DNA of 64,000 bases. Source: Dyella sp. SG609 (lineage in GTDB: Bacteria; Pseudomonadota; Gammaproteobacteria; Xanthomonadales; Rhodanobacteraceae). The translations under genes were made by a program, and so were the position numbers. Positions 12,159-21,568 of the stretch are shown here, in pieces. The stretch spans positions 620,001 through 684,000 of the forward strand of contig NZ_JAAZQJ010000001.1 in NCBI RefSeq assembly GCF_012275375.1, in the 5' to 3' direction. How positions within the stretch are numbered: the first letter of the stretch is position 1; each line of letters starts with the position of its first letter. The notes beneath the pieces were generated by a model. It was not told the origin of the DNA. It saw nothing but the letters and a program-made list of their open reading frames with translations, and made no database searches.

Positions 12159-13472
12159 ATGACGCAAGCCGCTCCGTCCGTTCCCCCGCTGGACTCGCCC
12201 GCCCCACGCTTGAACCGCAACGACCTGCGTACTCTGGCGCTTGCCGCCTTGGGCGGTGCGCTGGAGTTCTACGACTTCGTGGTGTTCGTGTTCTTCACCA
12301 AGGTGCTGGGCCAGTTGTTCTTCCCGGCCGATATGCCGCCGTGGCTGGCGCAGGTGCAGGTGTACGGCATCTTCGCCGCGGGCTATCTGGCGCGGCCGCT
12401 GGGCGGCATCGTGATGGCGCATTTCGGCGACCGCACGGGGCGCAAGCGGATGTTTACGCTGAGCGTGTTCCTGATGGCCTTGCCCACCCTCTGCATCGGC
12501 CTGCTGCCCACGTATGCGCAGCTTGGCGTGCTGGCGCCGATGCTCCTGCTGCTGCTGCGCGTGGTGCAGGGCGTGGCGATCGGCGGCGAAGTGCCGGGCG
12601 CCTGGGTGTTCGTGGCCGAACATGCGCCGCCCGGCCGCGTGGGCTTTGCCTGCGCCAGCCTGACCTCGGGCCTTACCGCCGGCATCCTGATCGGTTCCCT
12701 GGTGGCCGCCGGCATCAGCGGCCTGGGGCCGGAAAAAGTGCTGGCTTACGGTTGGCGCTGGCCCTTCATCCTGGGCGGCGTGTTCGGCTTCTTCGCGGTG
12801 TGGCTGCGCCGCTGGTTGAGCGAGACGCCGGTGTTCGCGCAGATGCGCGAGCGCAAGGAGCTGGCCAGCGAGTTGCCGCTGAAGCGTGTGATGACCGGGC
12901 AGCTCGGCGGTGTGCTGCTGAGCATGCTGGTGACCTGGATGCTTACCGCGGCCATCGTGGTGGTGATCCTGATGACGCCGACCCTGGCGCAGAGCAGTTT
13001 CCACCTGCCGCAGACGCTGGCCTTCCACGGCAACAGCCTGGCGGCCCTGATGCTGTGCTTCGGCTGTATCGCCGGCGGCGTGGCGGTGGATCGGTTCGGG
13101 CGCGGCCGGTCCCTGCTGGTCGGCTCGCTGGCACTGCTGGTCACCACCTATCTGCTGTATCGCGATCTGGCGCAGGGCGCGGAGCATTTCATGCTGCTGT
13201 ATGCGCTGGCCGGCCTGTGCGTCGGCGTGGTGGGCGTGGTGCCGGCGGTGATGGTGGCGGCGTTTCCGCCAGTGGTGCGGTTCTCGGGTTTGTCGTTCTC
13301 GTACAACATCGCGTACGCGGTGTTCGGCGCGATCACGCCGCCGCTGATTGCTTATCTGGCCGCGAAGCTGGGGGCGATGGCGCCGGCGCACTATGTGGCG
13401 CTGACGGCGGTGATCGGTGCGGGGTGTGCGCTGTATCTGCTGACGACGCAGCGCGAGTTCCACGAACGCTGA
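12159..13472 (+). CDS. MFS transporter, metabolite:proton symporter (MHS) family
   Basis: 437 residues with 12 predicted membrane helices. The first helix ALGGALEFYDFVVF and the loop HFGDRTGRKRM between helices 2 and 3 are signatures of the MHS group (ProP, KgtP, ShiA, citrate carriers). QGVAIGGEVPGAW in helix 4 also fits. It should import an organic acid, betaine or similar solute with protons; which one cannot be told. Single gene, divergent from aqpZ. Confidence 0.88.
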   Translation: MTQAAPSVPPLDSPAPRLNRNDLRTLALAALGGALEFYDFVVFVFFTKVLGQLFFPADMPPWLAQVQVYGIFAAGYLARPLGGIVMAHFGDRTGRKRMFTLSVFLMALPTLCIGLLPTYAQLGVLAPMLLLLLRVVQGVAIGGEVPGAWVFVAEHAPPGRVGFACASLTSGLTAGILIGSLVAAGISGLGPEKVLAYGWRWPFILGGVFGFFAVWLRRWLSETPVFAQMRERKELASELPLKRVMTGQLGGVLLSMLVTWMLTAAIVVVILMTPTLAQSSFHLPQTLAFHGNSLAALMLCFGCIAGGVAVDRFGRGRSLLVGSLALLVTTYLLYRDLAQGAEHFMLLYALAGLCVGVVGVVPAVMVAAFPPVVRFSGLSFSYNIAYAVFGAITPPLIAYLAAKLGAMAPAHYVALTAVIGAGCALYLLTTQREFHER

Positions 13473-13482
13473 CGCCTCTGCC

Positions 13483-13520
13483 CCCTCTCCCCTGCGGGGA
13501 GAGGGCTGGGGTGAGGGGGA
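13483..13520. repeat. Dispersed hairpin repeat, CTCTCCCC type, inverted copy
   Basis: Stem 13483-13492 with 13496-13505 (10 bp, loop TGC), followed by CTGGGGTGAGGGG, i.e. the reverse orientation of the copy at 4243. Lies just after the symporter stop. Confidence 0.7.
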
Positions 13521-13590
13521 CCTACGGAGCGGTGAAGCGGAAGCATAAAAGCGAGCGACGCTTCGTCGATCTTCTTCCGCGAGCACCCGC

Positions 13591-13680
13591 CCCTCATCCG
13601 GCTGCCGCCACCTTCCTCGCTCCTCAAAGCCGCGCACATCCATGTGCGCTCCCCGCGTGCTCCCCGGAGGGGAGAAGGGA
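13591..13680. repeat. Second element of the CCCTCATCCGG type
   Basis: The 25 bases 13591-13615 are the exact reverse complement of 50235-50259. A CTCCCCGGAGGGGAGAAGG hairpin follows at about 13659-13678, with a short palindrome CGCACATCCATGTGCG between. Confidence 0.65.
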
Positions 13681-13688
13681 CTCAATAG

Positions 13689-14375
13689 TCAGAAATCCAG
13701 TTCCTGCGTGGCGCACAGATAATCCACCATCGGCGCCAGCCGCTTGTAGGTCTCCACCATCCACGGCCGCAGCTCCGCCGAGCAGGCCAGCTTCTCGTCG
13801 AAGCCTTCGCCCGCGGCGAAGTCCTTCCGTTTGATGTCCTCGATCAGCTCGTGCGCCGGATCGAACCCGCGCGGCGGCCGCGTCAGCGCCTCGCCCCAGA
13901 ACGTGAAATGCTCGCGGAACGCCTTGCTCTGCGTGGCCTTCTTCCATGCCGCCGGATTGTCGGCGAGGAAGGCGCGGATACGCTTCAAGGCATCCGGCTC
14001 CGGATGCCACATGCCGCCGCCGGCAAAGCAATCGCCCGGCTGGATATGCACATAGAACGACGGCGCTGGAATCTCGTGCCGCCGCTCGTGGAAAAAGCGC
14101 GCACCCTGCCAGGGCTTGTACGGCTGCTTGTCGTTGGAAAAGCGCGTATCGCGATGGATGCGGAACAGCGAGCCGCCGTTCTTGCGCGAGTCGGCGCGGT
14201 AATGCGCGCTGATCTTGGTAAGCGGCGCCTGCATGTCGGCAATCAGCTGCAGGAACGGATCGCGCACGTCGCGTTCGTATTCCGGCTTGTGCGCCAGAAA
14301 CCATTCGCGGTTGTTGTTGCGTTCGAGGGCGCGGAGAAAACGGAAAGTGGCAGGCGTGAAGTAAGCGTTGGCCAT
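13689..14375 (-). CDS. DUF2461 family protein
   Basis: 228 residues. The start FTPATFRFLRALERNNNREWFLAHKPEYE and the central RIHRDTRFSNDKQPYKPWQGARFFH are diagnostic of the DUF2461/TIGR02453 family, soluble bacterial proteins of unknown biochemical function. No signal peptide or membrane segment. Its start codon lies 12 bp after the sbcB stop on the same strand, so it probably shares the sbcB transcript. Confidence 0.88.
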   Translation of the reverse strand: MANAYFTPATFRFLRALERNNNREWFLAHKPEYERDVRDPFLQLIADMQAPLTKISAHYRADSRKNGGSLFRIHRDTRFSNDKQPYKPWQGARFFHERRHEIPAPSFYVHIQPGDCFAGGGMWHPEPDALKRIRAFLADNPAAWKKATQSKAFREHFTFWGEALTRPPRGFDPAHELIEDIKRKDFAAGEGFDEKLACSAELRPWMVETYKRLAPMVDYLCATQELDF

Positions 14376-14387
14376 GGTCGGTAGGGG

Positions 14388-15839
14388 TCAGGCGGGCAGG
14401 GGCGCAAGGTCGGCGGCGAGCTCTTCGCCCCAGGCTTGCAGTTGATCGAGCAGGGCGAGCTTGCCGGGATCCTGCGCCAGTTCGCCGCGCAGCTGGGCCA
14501 GGCGGGCGAAGTAGTCGGGCAGGGTGAGGCCGGTCAGCGGGGTGGACTTGAACAGGCGGTCGCGGCGGAACGCGTCCCAGCGCTGGTGCTCCTCCGGCGT
14601 CAGCGTGTGCGGCCAGTTGCGCGCGCGGTAGCGGAACAGCAGCTCGGGATAGCGCGGGTCGCGGAACGGGAAGTCGCGCGTGCCCAGCTGTTCCGGCGGC
14701 GTGGCGCGCACTTCGGCCAGCAGGCGCTTGTCGGAATCGGGCAGGAAGCCGCCGTAGATGGCCAGCTCCGGATCGGCCGGCGGCGGCAGGTCGCTGGCGC
14801 GCTGGAACACGCGGCGCAGCTTCTCGGCCAGGCCTGCGGCGGCGGCCAGCACGTCGCGGTTGGCCAGGCAGCGCTCGACGTCCAGCTGCAGGCGGGCGGT
14901 GTCGGTGCCCTTGAGCACCGACAGCGGCGCCAGCGCGGGCGAGCGGTTGGCGCGCACGGTGCGCAGCGGGATGCGCTCCACCCCTTCGGGCAGGTCGGCG
15001 CGGGCGGTGAACATGCGGTCGGCGATCTCTTCCTCGTCCAGCGCCAGCAGCAGCGAAGGGTCGCCCGACAGGTCGTACACGATGATCTCGCCCGGCCGCG
15101 TCGGATGCGCCGCGATCGGCGCCACCATGGCCAGGCAATAGCGGCTGGCCGGATAGCGCGAGGACACGTGCAGCACCGGCGTCATGTTCACCACGTCCAG
15201 CAGCTCGAACACCTTCTGCTTGCGGCGCAGCGCGTAGTGCCAGTCCCACAGGCGCGGCTGGCGCACGCGGATCAGGCGGGCCAGGTCGATCAGCGCGTGC
15301 ACGTCCGACAGCGCGTCGTGCGCGCGCTCCTGGGTGAGATGGTTGGCGCTGGCCAGGTGCTCCAGCCGGAAGCTGAGCGTGCCGTCCTCGCGGGTCGGCC
15401 AGGCGATGCCTTCGGGGCGCAGGGCCGCGCACATGCGCACCAGGTCGATCAGGTCCCAGCGCGAATTGCCGTTCTCCCATTCGCGCCCGTAGGGCTCGTG
15501 GAAGTTGCGGTAGAGCATCTGCCGGGTGAACTCGTCATCGAAGCGCAGCGAGTTGTAGCCCACCCCGCAGGTGCCCGGCGCGGCCAGCTGCTCGTGCACG
15601 CGCGCGGCGAATTCGGCCTCGCCCACGCCGTCGCGCTCGGCCTGCTGGGGCGCGATGCCGGTGATCAGGCAGGCCTCCGGGGCGGGCGGCAGCTCGCGCG
15701 GGGGCTTGCCGAAGAACATCACCGGCTCGCCGACGATCTCCAGCTCCATCGTGGTGCGGATGCCCGCGAACTGCAGGGGGCGGTCGCGCCAGGGATCGGC
15801 GCCGCTGGTCTCGTAGTCGTGCCAGAAGAACGTCTGCAT
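14388..15839 (-). CDS. sbcB: Exodeoxyribonuclease I
   Basis: 483 residues, close to the family norm. N-terminal DEDD exonuclease domain begins TFFWHDYETSGADP (metal-binding Asp and Glu), followed by the SH3-like and C-terminal helical parts. It degrades single-stranded DNA 3' to 5' and works in recombination and mismatch repair. The frame continues upstream to 15908, but Met at 15839 matches the family start. Divergent from orn, another DEDD exonuclease, across about 120 bp. Confidence 0.95.
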   Translation of the reverse strand: MQTFFWHDYETSGADPWRDRPLQFAGIRTTMELEIVGEPVMFFGKPPRELPPAPEACLITGIAPQQAERDGVGEAEFAARVHEQLAAPGTCGVGYNSLRFDDEFTRQMLYRNFHEPYGREWENGNSRWDLIDLVRMCAALRPEGIAWPTREDGTLSFRLEHLASANHLTQERAHDALSDVHALIDLARLIRVRQPRLWDWHYALRRKQKVFELLDVVNMTPVLHVSSRYPASRYCLAMVAPIAAHPTRPGEIIVYDLSGDPSLLLALDEEEIADRMFTARADLPEGVERIPLRTVRANRSPALAPLSVLKGTDTARLQLDVERCLANRDVLAAAAGLAEKLRRVFQRASDLPPPADPELAIYGGFLPDSDKRLLAEVRATPPEQLGTRDFPFRDPRYPELLFRYRARNWPHTLTPEEHQRWDAFRRDRLFKSTPLTGLTLPDYFARLAQLRGELAQDPGKLALLDQLQAWGEELAADLAPLPA

Positions 15840-15958
15840 GCCGGGGATGATCGCATGGCCGTCCAGGTGTGTCCGCTTGCACAGGATGGCCGGCCAATGG
15901 GCATACACCGCCCAGGGCGGGCTTCCGCTGCTGCTAGACTGCGCGCCCAGGAGGGAGC

Positions 15959-16519
15959 ATGAGCCTAGCGAACGAAGAAAATCTGATCTGGATCGACCTG
16001 GAAATGACCGGTCTGGATACCGATAACGACTCGATTCTCGAAATCGCCACCATCGTGACCGACAAGGAATTGAACATCCTGGCCGAGGGTCCGGTGTTCG
16101 CGATCCGCCACGAGGTGGAGCGCCTGGAGGCGATGGATGCGTGGAACCGCAACCAGCACCGCAAGTCCGGCCTGTGGGAGCAGGTGCTGGCTTCCGCCGA
16201 CGACCATGCGGCGGCCGAGGCGGCCACGGTGGAGTTCCTCAGGGCCTGGGTGCCGGCCGGCAAGTCGCCGATGTGCGGCAACTCGATCTGCCAGGACCGC
16301 CGCTTCATGCACCGGCAGATGCCGCGGCTGGAACGCTATTTCCATTACCGCAACCTCGACGTGTCCACGCTCAAGGAGCTGTCGCGCCGCTGGTCGCCGA
16401 GCATCTGCAAGAACTTCAGCAAGGAGTCCGCGCATACCGCCCTGTCGGACATCCGCGACTCCATCGAAGAGCTGCGCTACTACCGCCAGTTCATGGGCGC
16501 GCTGGGCGGCGCCGGCTGA
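15959..16519 (+). CDS. orn: Oligoribonuclease
   Basis: 186 residues. [10 protein letters not shown] at the N-terminus supplies the first metal-binding Asp and Glu, and [14 protein letters not shown] near the C-terminus the His/Asp of a DEDDh exonuclease. It breaks RNA dinucleotides, including pGpG from c-di-GMP turnover, to mononucleotides. AGGAGGGAGC just upstream is a strong ribosome-binding site. A PilZ protein in this window (41712) belongs to the same second-messenger world. Confidence 0.97.
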   Translation: MSLANEENLIWIDLEMTGLDTDNDSILEIATIVTDKELNILAEGPVFAIRHEVERLEAMDAWNRNQHRKSGLWEQVLASADDHAAAEAATVEFLRAWVPAGKSPMCGNSICQDRRFMHRQMPRLERYFHYRNLDVSTLKELSRRWSPSICKNFSKESAHTALSDIRDSIEELRYYRQFMGALGGAG

Positions 16520-16552
16520 GCGCCGCGCCGCAGGCTTGAGCCAGGAGTGACC

Positions 16553-17464
16553 ATGTCCGCCGCCGATCTCTTCGCCACCGTGCTCGACTGCAACGGCCGC
16601 CGCCTGGTGCTGGACCGTCCGCGCGTGGTCGGCATCGTCAACGTCACGCCCGATTCGTTCTCCGACGGCGGCAGCCACGCCACCACGGAAGCGGCGGTGG
16701 CGCATGGCCTGCGCCTGGCGGAAGAGGGCGCGGACATGCTCGACGTGGGCGGCGAATCCACCCGTCCGGGCGCGGACGACGTGCCGCTGGAGGAAGAGCT
16801 GCGCCGGGTGATCCCGGTGATCGAGCAGCTGGCCGCGCGCACCTCGCTGCCGATCGCGGTCGACACCTCCAAGCCCGAGGTGATGCGTGCCGCGGTGGCC
16901 GCCGGCGCGGGCATGATCAACGACGTCTACGCGCTGCGCCGCGACGGCGCGCTGGACGCCGCCGCCGCACTGCGCGTGCCGGTGTGCCTGATGCACATGC
17001 TGGGCGAGCCGCGCGGCATGCAGGACGATCCGCGCTACGACGACGTGGTGGGCGAAGTGCACCGCTTCCTTACCGACCGGCTGTTCGCCTGCGAGCTCGC
17101 GGGCATCGACAAGCGGCTGGTGCTGGTCGACCCGGGCTTCGGCTTCGGCAAGACGCTGGAACACAACCTGGCCCTGCTGCGCGCGCTGGAGCGCTTCGGC
17201 AACCTGGGCAGCGGCTGCTACGTGGGGCTGTCGCGCAAGACCATGATCGGCAAGCTCACCGGCCGCGAGGATCCCGCGCAGCGCGCGGCCGGCTCGGTGG
17301 CCGCCGCGCTCATCGCCGTGCAGCGTGGCGCCCGTATGGTGCGCGTACATGATGTGGCCGCTACGGTCGATGCTTTGGCGGTATGGCAAGCCGTGGCTGC
17401 AGGGGAGCCCGCGGTGCGCAAGGACCCGCGTCCGGCCGCGCCGCGCTGGCCCGACGACGAATAA
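16553..17464 (+). CDS. folP: Dihydropteroate synthase
   Basis: 303 residues. GIVNVTPDSFSDGG near residue 25 binds the pterin pyrophosphate, and GGESTRPGA follows. It joins p-aminobenzoate to the pterin in folate synthesis and is the sulfonamide target. An in-frame GTG lies at 16547, but AGGAG at 16543-16547 is correctly spaced only for the ATG at 16553. glmM follows after 39 bp, the same order as in enterobacteria. Confidence 0.96.
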   Translation: MSAADLFATVLDCNGRRLVLDRPRVVGIVNVTPDSFSDGGSHATTEAAVAHGLRLAEEGADMLDVGGESTRPGADDVPLEEELRRVIPVIEQLAARTSLPIAVDTSKPEVMRAAVAAGAGMINDVYALRRDGALDAAAALRVPVCLMHMLGEPRGMQDDPRYDDVVGEVHRFLTDRLFACELAGIDKRLVLVDPGFGFGKTLEHNLALLRALERFGNLGSGCYVGLSRKTMIGKLTGREDPAQRAAGSVAAALIAVQRGARMVRVHDVAATVDALAVWQAVAAGEPAVRKDPRPAAPRWPDDE

Positions 17465-17503
17465 GCAACCAACCGCGCCCTCCGGCGCGATGAAAGGATC
17501 CCC

Positions 17504-18856
17504 ATGAGCGAACGCAAATACTTCGGCACCGATGGCATTCGCGGGCCGGTCGGCCAGTGGCCGATCAGCGCGGATTTCATGCTGCGCCTAGGCCGCGCCG
17601 CCGGCATGGCGCTGGCGCGCGACAGCCGCGAAGGGCGGCCGAAGGTGCTGATCGGCAAGGACACCCGCGTGTCCGGCTATATGTTCGAGGCCGCGCTGGA
17701 AGCGGGCCTGGTCGCGGCGGGCGTGGACGTGGGCCTGCTCGGCCCGATGCCGACGCCCGCGGTGGCCTTCCTCACGCGCTCGCTGCGGGCGCAGGCCGGC
17801 ATCGTGATCAGCGCCTCGCACAACCCGCACCAGGACAACGGCATCAAGTTCTTCTCCGCCACCGGCGAGAAGCTGTCCGACGAAGTGGAAGCGGCGATCG
17901 AGCTGGGCCTGGAGGCCGAGTTCACCACCGAGTCCCCCGAGCGCCTGGGCAAGGCCAGCCGCATCGACGATGCGGGCGGGCGCTATATCGAGTTCTGCAA
18001 GCGCACCCTGGCCGACAGCGAGTTCACCCTGCGCGGCATGCGCATCGTGCTGGACTGCGCCAACGGCGCGACCTACCAGGTGGCGCCGAAGGTGTTCTCC
18101 GAGCTTGGCGCCGAGGTGATCGCCATCGGCCACAAGCCGGACGGTTTCAATATCAACCGCGGGGTGGGCTCGACCCATCCGCAGACCCTGCAGCTGGCCG
18201 TGCTGGAACACCGCGCCGACATCGGCATCGCCTTCGACGGCGACGGCGACCGCGTGCAGATGGTGGACCGCGAAGGCGTGCTGGCCGACGGCGACGACAT
18301 GCTGTTCATCCTGGCCCGCGCCTGGGCCGCGCAGGGCCGCCTGAAGGGCCCGGTGGTCGGCACCCTGATGAGCAATTACGGCCTGCAGCAGGCGCTGGGC
18401 GCGCTGGACGTGGACCTGATCCGCGCCAACGTGGGCGACCGCTACGTGCTGCAGAAGCTGAAGGAGCACGGCGGCCAGCTGGGCGGCGAGACCTCCGGCC
18501 ATATCCTGTGCCTGGACCGCGCCAGCACCGGCGACGGCATCGTCTCCGCGCTGGCCGTGCTGGAGGCGCTGGGCGGGCGCGACCTGGCCGAGGCGCGCCA
18601 GGGTCTCTACAAGATGCCGCAGATCATGATCAACGTGCGCGCCAACGGCGCGCGCGAATCGCTGCACAGCGACGAGGTGAAGCAGGCCCTGGCCGAGACC
18701 GAGCAAGCCCTGCGCGGCCGCGGCCGGGTGGTGCTGCGTGCCTCCGGCACCGAGCCGCTGGTGCGGGTGACGGTGGAGGCCGCCGACGAGGCCGAGGTGA
18801 GGCGGATGGCGGAGCAGCTGGCGGAGGTCGTAAAATCCGCGGCCGAACGCTCGTGA
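17504..18856 (+). CDS. glmM: Phosphoglucosamine mutase
   Basis: 450 residues. The phosphoserine loop [12 protein letters not shown] (Ser at residue 105), the metal-binding DGDGDR segment and the C-terminal [11 protein letters not shown] phosphate-binding loop are all intact. It converts glucosamine-6-phosphate to glucosamine-1-phosphate for UDP-GlcNAc, hence peptidoglycan and LPS. A GAAAGGATCC ribosome-binding site precedes the ATG. Confidence 0.97.
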   Translation: MSERKYFGTDGIRGPVGQWPISADFMLRLGRAAGMALARDSREGRPKVLIGKDTRVSGYMFEAALEAGLVAAGVDVGLLGPMPTPAVAFLTRSLRAQAGIVISASHNPHQDNGIKFFSATGEKLSDEVEAAIELGLEAEFTTESPERLGKASRIDDAGGRYIEFCKRTLADSEFTLRGMRIVLDCANGATYQVAPKVFSELGAEVIAIGHKPDGFNINRGVGSTHPQTLQLAVLEHRADIGIAFDGDGDRVQMVDREGVLADGDDMLFILARAWAAQGRLKGPVVGTLMSNYGLQQALGALDVDLIRANVGDRYVLQKLKEHGGQLGGETSGHILCLDRASTGDGIVSALAVLEALGGRDLAEARQGLYKMPQIMINVRANGARESLHSDEVKQALAETEQALRGRGRVVLRASGTEPLVRVTVEAADEAEVRRMAEQLAEVVKSAAERS

Positions 18857-18980
18857 GCCAGCGGGGGCGGTCCTAAGGACCCAGCCCCGCCCAGGTCGCC
18901 AAGGATTGGCCCGACGTGCCCCGCCCCTGCGGTGGCGGGTTCGACAAATCGACCGCACGCCTACCTGTGGATCACGACAC

Positions 18981-19928
18981 ATGAATACGACCGTCAAACG
19001 GGTTCCCACCCTCGACATCCGCCGTTACGACACCGACCGCGAGGCCTTCGTGGCCGAGCTGGGCGCGGCCTACCGCGAATACGGCTTCTGCGGCATCAGC
19101 GGCCACGGCATCGCGCCGGAGCTGATCGACAACGCCTACCAGGCCTTCCAGCAGTTCTTCGCGCTGCCGGCCGAGACCAAGCAGAAGTACCACGTGCCCG
19201 GCAGCGGCGGCGCGCGCGGCTACACCCCGTTCAAGGTGGAGACCGCCAAGGACAGCAAGTACGCCGACCTCAAGGAGTTCTGGCACGTGGGCCGCGAGAT
19301 CCCGCGCGACTCCCGCTTCGCCGACGTGATGGCGCCGAACCTGTGGCCGGAGGAAGTGCCCGCGTTCAAGCCCTACGGCTACGGCCTGTTCGAGGCGCTG
19401 GACCAGCTCGGCACCCGCGTGCTGCGCGCGCTGGCCCTGCATATCGGCCTGCCGGAGAACTATTTCGAGGACAAGACCGACCAGGGCAATTCCATCCTGC
19501 GTCCGATCCATTACCCGCCGATCACCGAGGAGAACATCCCGAACGTGCGCGCGGGCGCCCACGAGGACATCAACTTCATCACCCTGCTGGTCGGCGCCAG
19601 CGCCGAGGGCCTGGAAGTGCTGACCCGCGAGGGCGAGTGGCTGCCGATCACCACCGAGGGCGATGCCATCGTGGTGAATATCGGCGACATGCTGCAGCGC
19701 CTGACCAACCACGTGTATCCGTCCACCACGCATCGCGTGGTGAACCCGCAGAACGCCAATGCGCGCAAGCCGCGCTATTCGGTGCCGTTCTTCCTGCATC
19801 CGAACCCGGACGTGGTGCTGGATCCGCTGCCGCAGTGCGTGACGCCGGACAACCCGAGCCGCTACGACACGTCGATCACCTCGCATGAGTATCTGCAGCA
19901 GCGGCTGCGCGAGATCAAGCTGATTTGA
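18981..19928 (+). CDS. 2-oxoglutarate/Fe(II) oxygenase, isopenicillin N synthase family
   Basis: 315 residues. N-terminal DIOX_N domain (YREYGFCGISGHGI) and the jelly-roll core with the iron triad: His and Asp in AHEDINFITLL and His in STTHRVVNP, then the 2-oxoglutarate-binding Arg and Ser in RYSVPFF. Substrate unknown. The Met at 18981 is used; 25 more codons are open upstream without a good signal. The gene ends inside a 14-bp tandem repeat whose first unit contains the stop codon. Confidence 0.9.
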   Translation: MNTTVKRVPTLDIRRYDTDREAFVAELGAAYREYGFCGISGHGIAPELIDNAYQAFQQFFALPAETKQKYHVPGSGGARGYTPFKVETAKDSKYADLKEFWHVGREIPRDSRFADVMAPNLWPEEVPAFKPYGYGLFEALDQLGTRVLRALALHIGLPENYFEDKTDQGNSILRPIHYPPITEENIPNVRAGAHEDINFITLLVGASAEGLEVLTREGEWLPITTEGDAIVVNIGDMLQRLTNHVYPSTTHRVVNPQNANARKPRYSVPFFLHPNPDVVLDPLPQCVTPDNPSRYDTSITSHEYLQQRLREIKLI

Positions 19929-20031
19929 TCGGGCTGATTTGATCGGGCTGATTTGATCGGGCTGATTTGATGGGGCTGATTTGATCGGGCTGATTTAATT
20001 GGGCTGATCTGATCGGGCTGATCTGATCGGC
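19920..20031. repeat. 14-bp tandem repeat, eight units, overlapping a stop codon
   Basis: Unit CTGATTTGATCGGG repeats eight times without gaps from 19920; units 1-3 and 5 are identical, 4, 6, 7 and 8 carry one to three changes. The TGA of the oxygenase gene is inside the first unit. Since 14 is not a multiple of 3, successive units put TGA in every reading frame. Most units contain GATC. Likely variable in copy number. Confidence 0.95.
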
Positions 20032-20136
20032 TCGATCCAAGCAGGGCTGATCTGACGCTGATGCATGACTTCCGGTCGGTACGCACCGGCCGGGAGTCCG
20101 CTAGCCTCGCGGCACGTTCGATGCGGGGATGCCGCG

Positions 20137-20622
20137 ATGCGTGTTCCGTTCCTGTTCGCCTTGACCCTCCTCGGCGGCGCGGCCAGCGCCGCGGAGGCAC
20201 CGCCCCCCATCCAGGCCATGCAGCCGCTGCTGGGCAGTTGGCATTGCGCTGGCGTGTTTCCCGCCAGCGGCAAGAAAATCGCCTCGACCATGCGCTTCGA
20301 CACGGAGCTCGGCGGCGCGGGTGTGCTCAAGCATCACGACGATATCGCGCCGAATACGTATCGCGCGGTGGAAGCGTGGACGTACGACGCGAAGGGCAAG
20401 CAGTTCAATGCGGCCATCGTCGACAATTTCGGCGGCGCGCGCCGTTTCAGCGCCGGCGGATGGGAAGGCGACACGCTGACGTGGACCTCCGCACCGGAGG
20501 TGCAGCCGGCGCAGAAGTTCGTCTATGTGCGCATGGCCGATGGCGGCTTGCGCGTGGACTGGCAGGTGATGCGCGGCGGCAGCTTCGTGGTGGGCGACAC
20601 GCTGAGCTGCAAGCGCCCGTGA
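20137..20622 (+). CDS. Exported small protein, DUF1579-like
   Basis: 161 residues. A signal peptide (RVPFLFALTLLGGAASA) precedes a mature domain starting at an LLGSWHCAGVF motif, typical of lipocalin-like beta-barrel proteins such as DUF1579, with several aromatic beta strands. GGGGAT sits 8-13 nt before the Met at 20137. Two cysteines (in SWHC and at the C-terminus, SCKRP) could form a disulfide. Function unknown. Confidence 0.7.
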   Translation: MRVPFLFALTLLGGAASAAEAPPPIQAMQPLLGSWHCAGVFPASGKKIASTMRFDTELGGAGVLKHHDDIAPNTYRAVEAWTYDAKGKQFNAAIVDNFGGARRFSAGGWEGDTLTWTSAPEVQPAQKFVYVRMADGGLRVDWQVMRGGSFVVGDTLSCKRP

Positions 20623-20623
20623 T

Positions 20624-21436
20624 TCAGTGCGCCGCGGTCTGCCGGTAGCGCCGCGATTCGCGCGCCGACAAGGCCAGCGCCATGCGGTCCGGCATCAGCT
20701 TCACCAGCGCCTTGATAAAACGGTTGACGCGGCCGGTGACGCGCACCACGTCGCCGCGTTCGACCGCATCGCAGCCTTCGCGCACTACTTCTTCGGCGGT
20801 CTGCCACATGAAGCGCGGCATCTGGTTCATCAGTTCGCGCGTGCCGGTGACGTCGTGGAATTCCGACCAGGTGAAGCCCGGGCACAGCGCGCAGACGTGG
20901 ACGCCGAGGTGGCGGTTTTCCAGCGCCAGCGATTGCGAGAACTTGATCAGGTACGCCTTGGACGCACCGTACAGCGTATGTCCCGCCGTGCCCGGCACAT
21001 GGCCGGCGAGCGAGGCCACGTTGACGATGCGGCCGTAGCCGCGTTCGCGCATGCCGGGCAGCAGGCGCCAGGCCAGTTCGGTGGGGGCGGTCATCAGCAC
21101 CTGGATAAAGGCCGCGTGGTCCTGCCAGGTGTTGGCGTCGAAGGTGCCGGGCAGGCCGTAGCCGGCGTTGTTGATCAGCCAGTCCACGGCCAGTTGGCGT
21201 TCGGCCAGCGCGGCCTGCAGTTGCCGCGGCGCGGCGGGGTCGGCGAGATCGGCCGGCAGCACGGTCACGCTGCCGTTGTGCTTGCCGCGAAGTTCTTCCG
21301 CCAGCGCTTCCAGGCGGTCCGTGCGGCGTGCGGTGAGCACCAAGTCGTGGCCGCGCGCGGCCAGTTCGCGCGCGAAGGCGGCGCCGATGCCGGCGGAGGC
21401 GCCGGTGATCAGGCTCAGGGGGCGGGATTGCGGCAT
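20624..21436 (-). CDS. Short-chain dehydrogenase/reductase
   Basis: 270 residues. TGASAGIGAAFA is the NAD(P)-binding glycine motif, NNAGYG the structural motif, and YGASK the catalytic Tyr-Lys pair with a preceding Ser. The Arg pair after the second strand (ARRTDRL) favours NADP. Likely a ketone/alcohol oxidoreductase acting on an acyl or short substrate. Convergent with the exported protein gene, separated by a single base. Confidence 0.9.
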   Translation of the reverse strand: MPQSRPLSLITGASAGIGAAFARELAARGHDLVLTARRTDRLEALAEELRGKHNGSVTVLPADLADPAAPRQLQAALAERQLAVDWLINNAGYGLPGTFDANTWQDHAAFIQVLMTAPTELAWRLLPGMRERGYGRIVNVASLAGHVPGTAGHTLYGASKAYLIKFSQSLALENRHLGVHVCALCPGFTWSEFHDVTGTRELMNQMPRFMWQTAEEVVREGCDAVERGDVVRVTGRVNRFIKALVKLMPDRMALALSARESRRYRQTAAH

Positions 21437-21568
21437 GCCGGTTCCTTCGGTGCGCGGGTGGAGATGCGATCTTGCGGTCAGTTGGCGGAACGCGCCAGCG
21501 CCCGCGCCGTTGCCGGGTCAAAGAGTGCTCGCTAAGCTGCCGCGTTTTCGAAGGAAGGGAGACGCGCC

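Noticed and set aside
19920-20031. Regular repeat considered as a CRISPR array
   Set aside because: Units are 14 bp with no spacers and no cas genes nearby; it is a plain tandem repeat.
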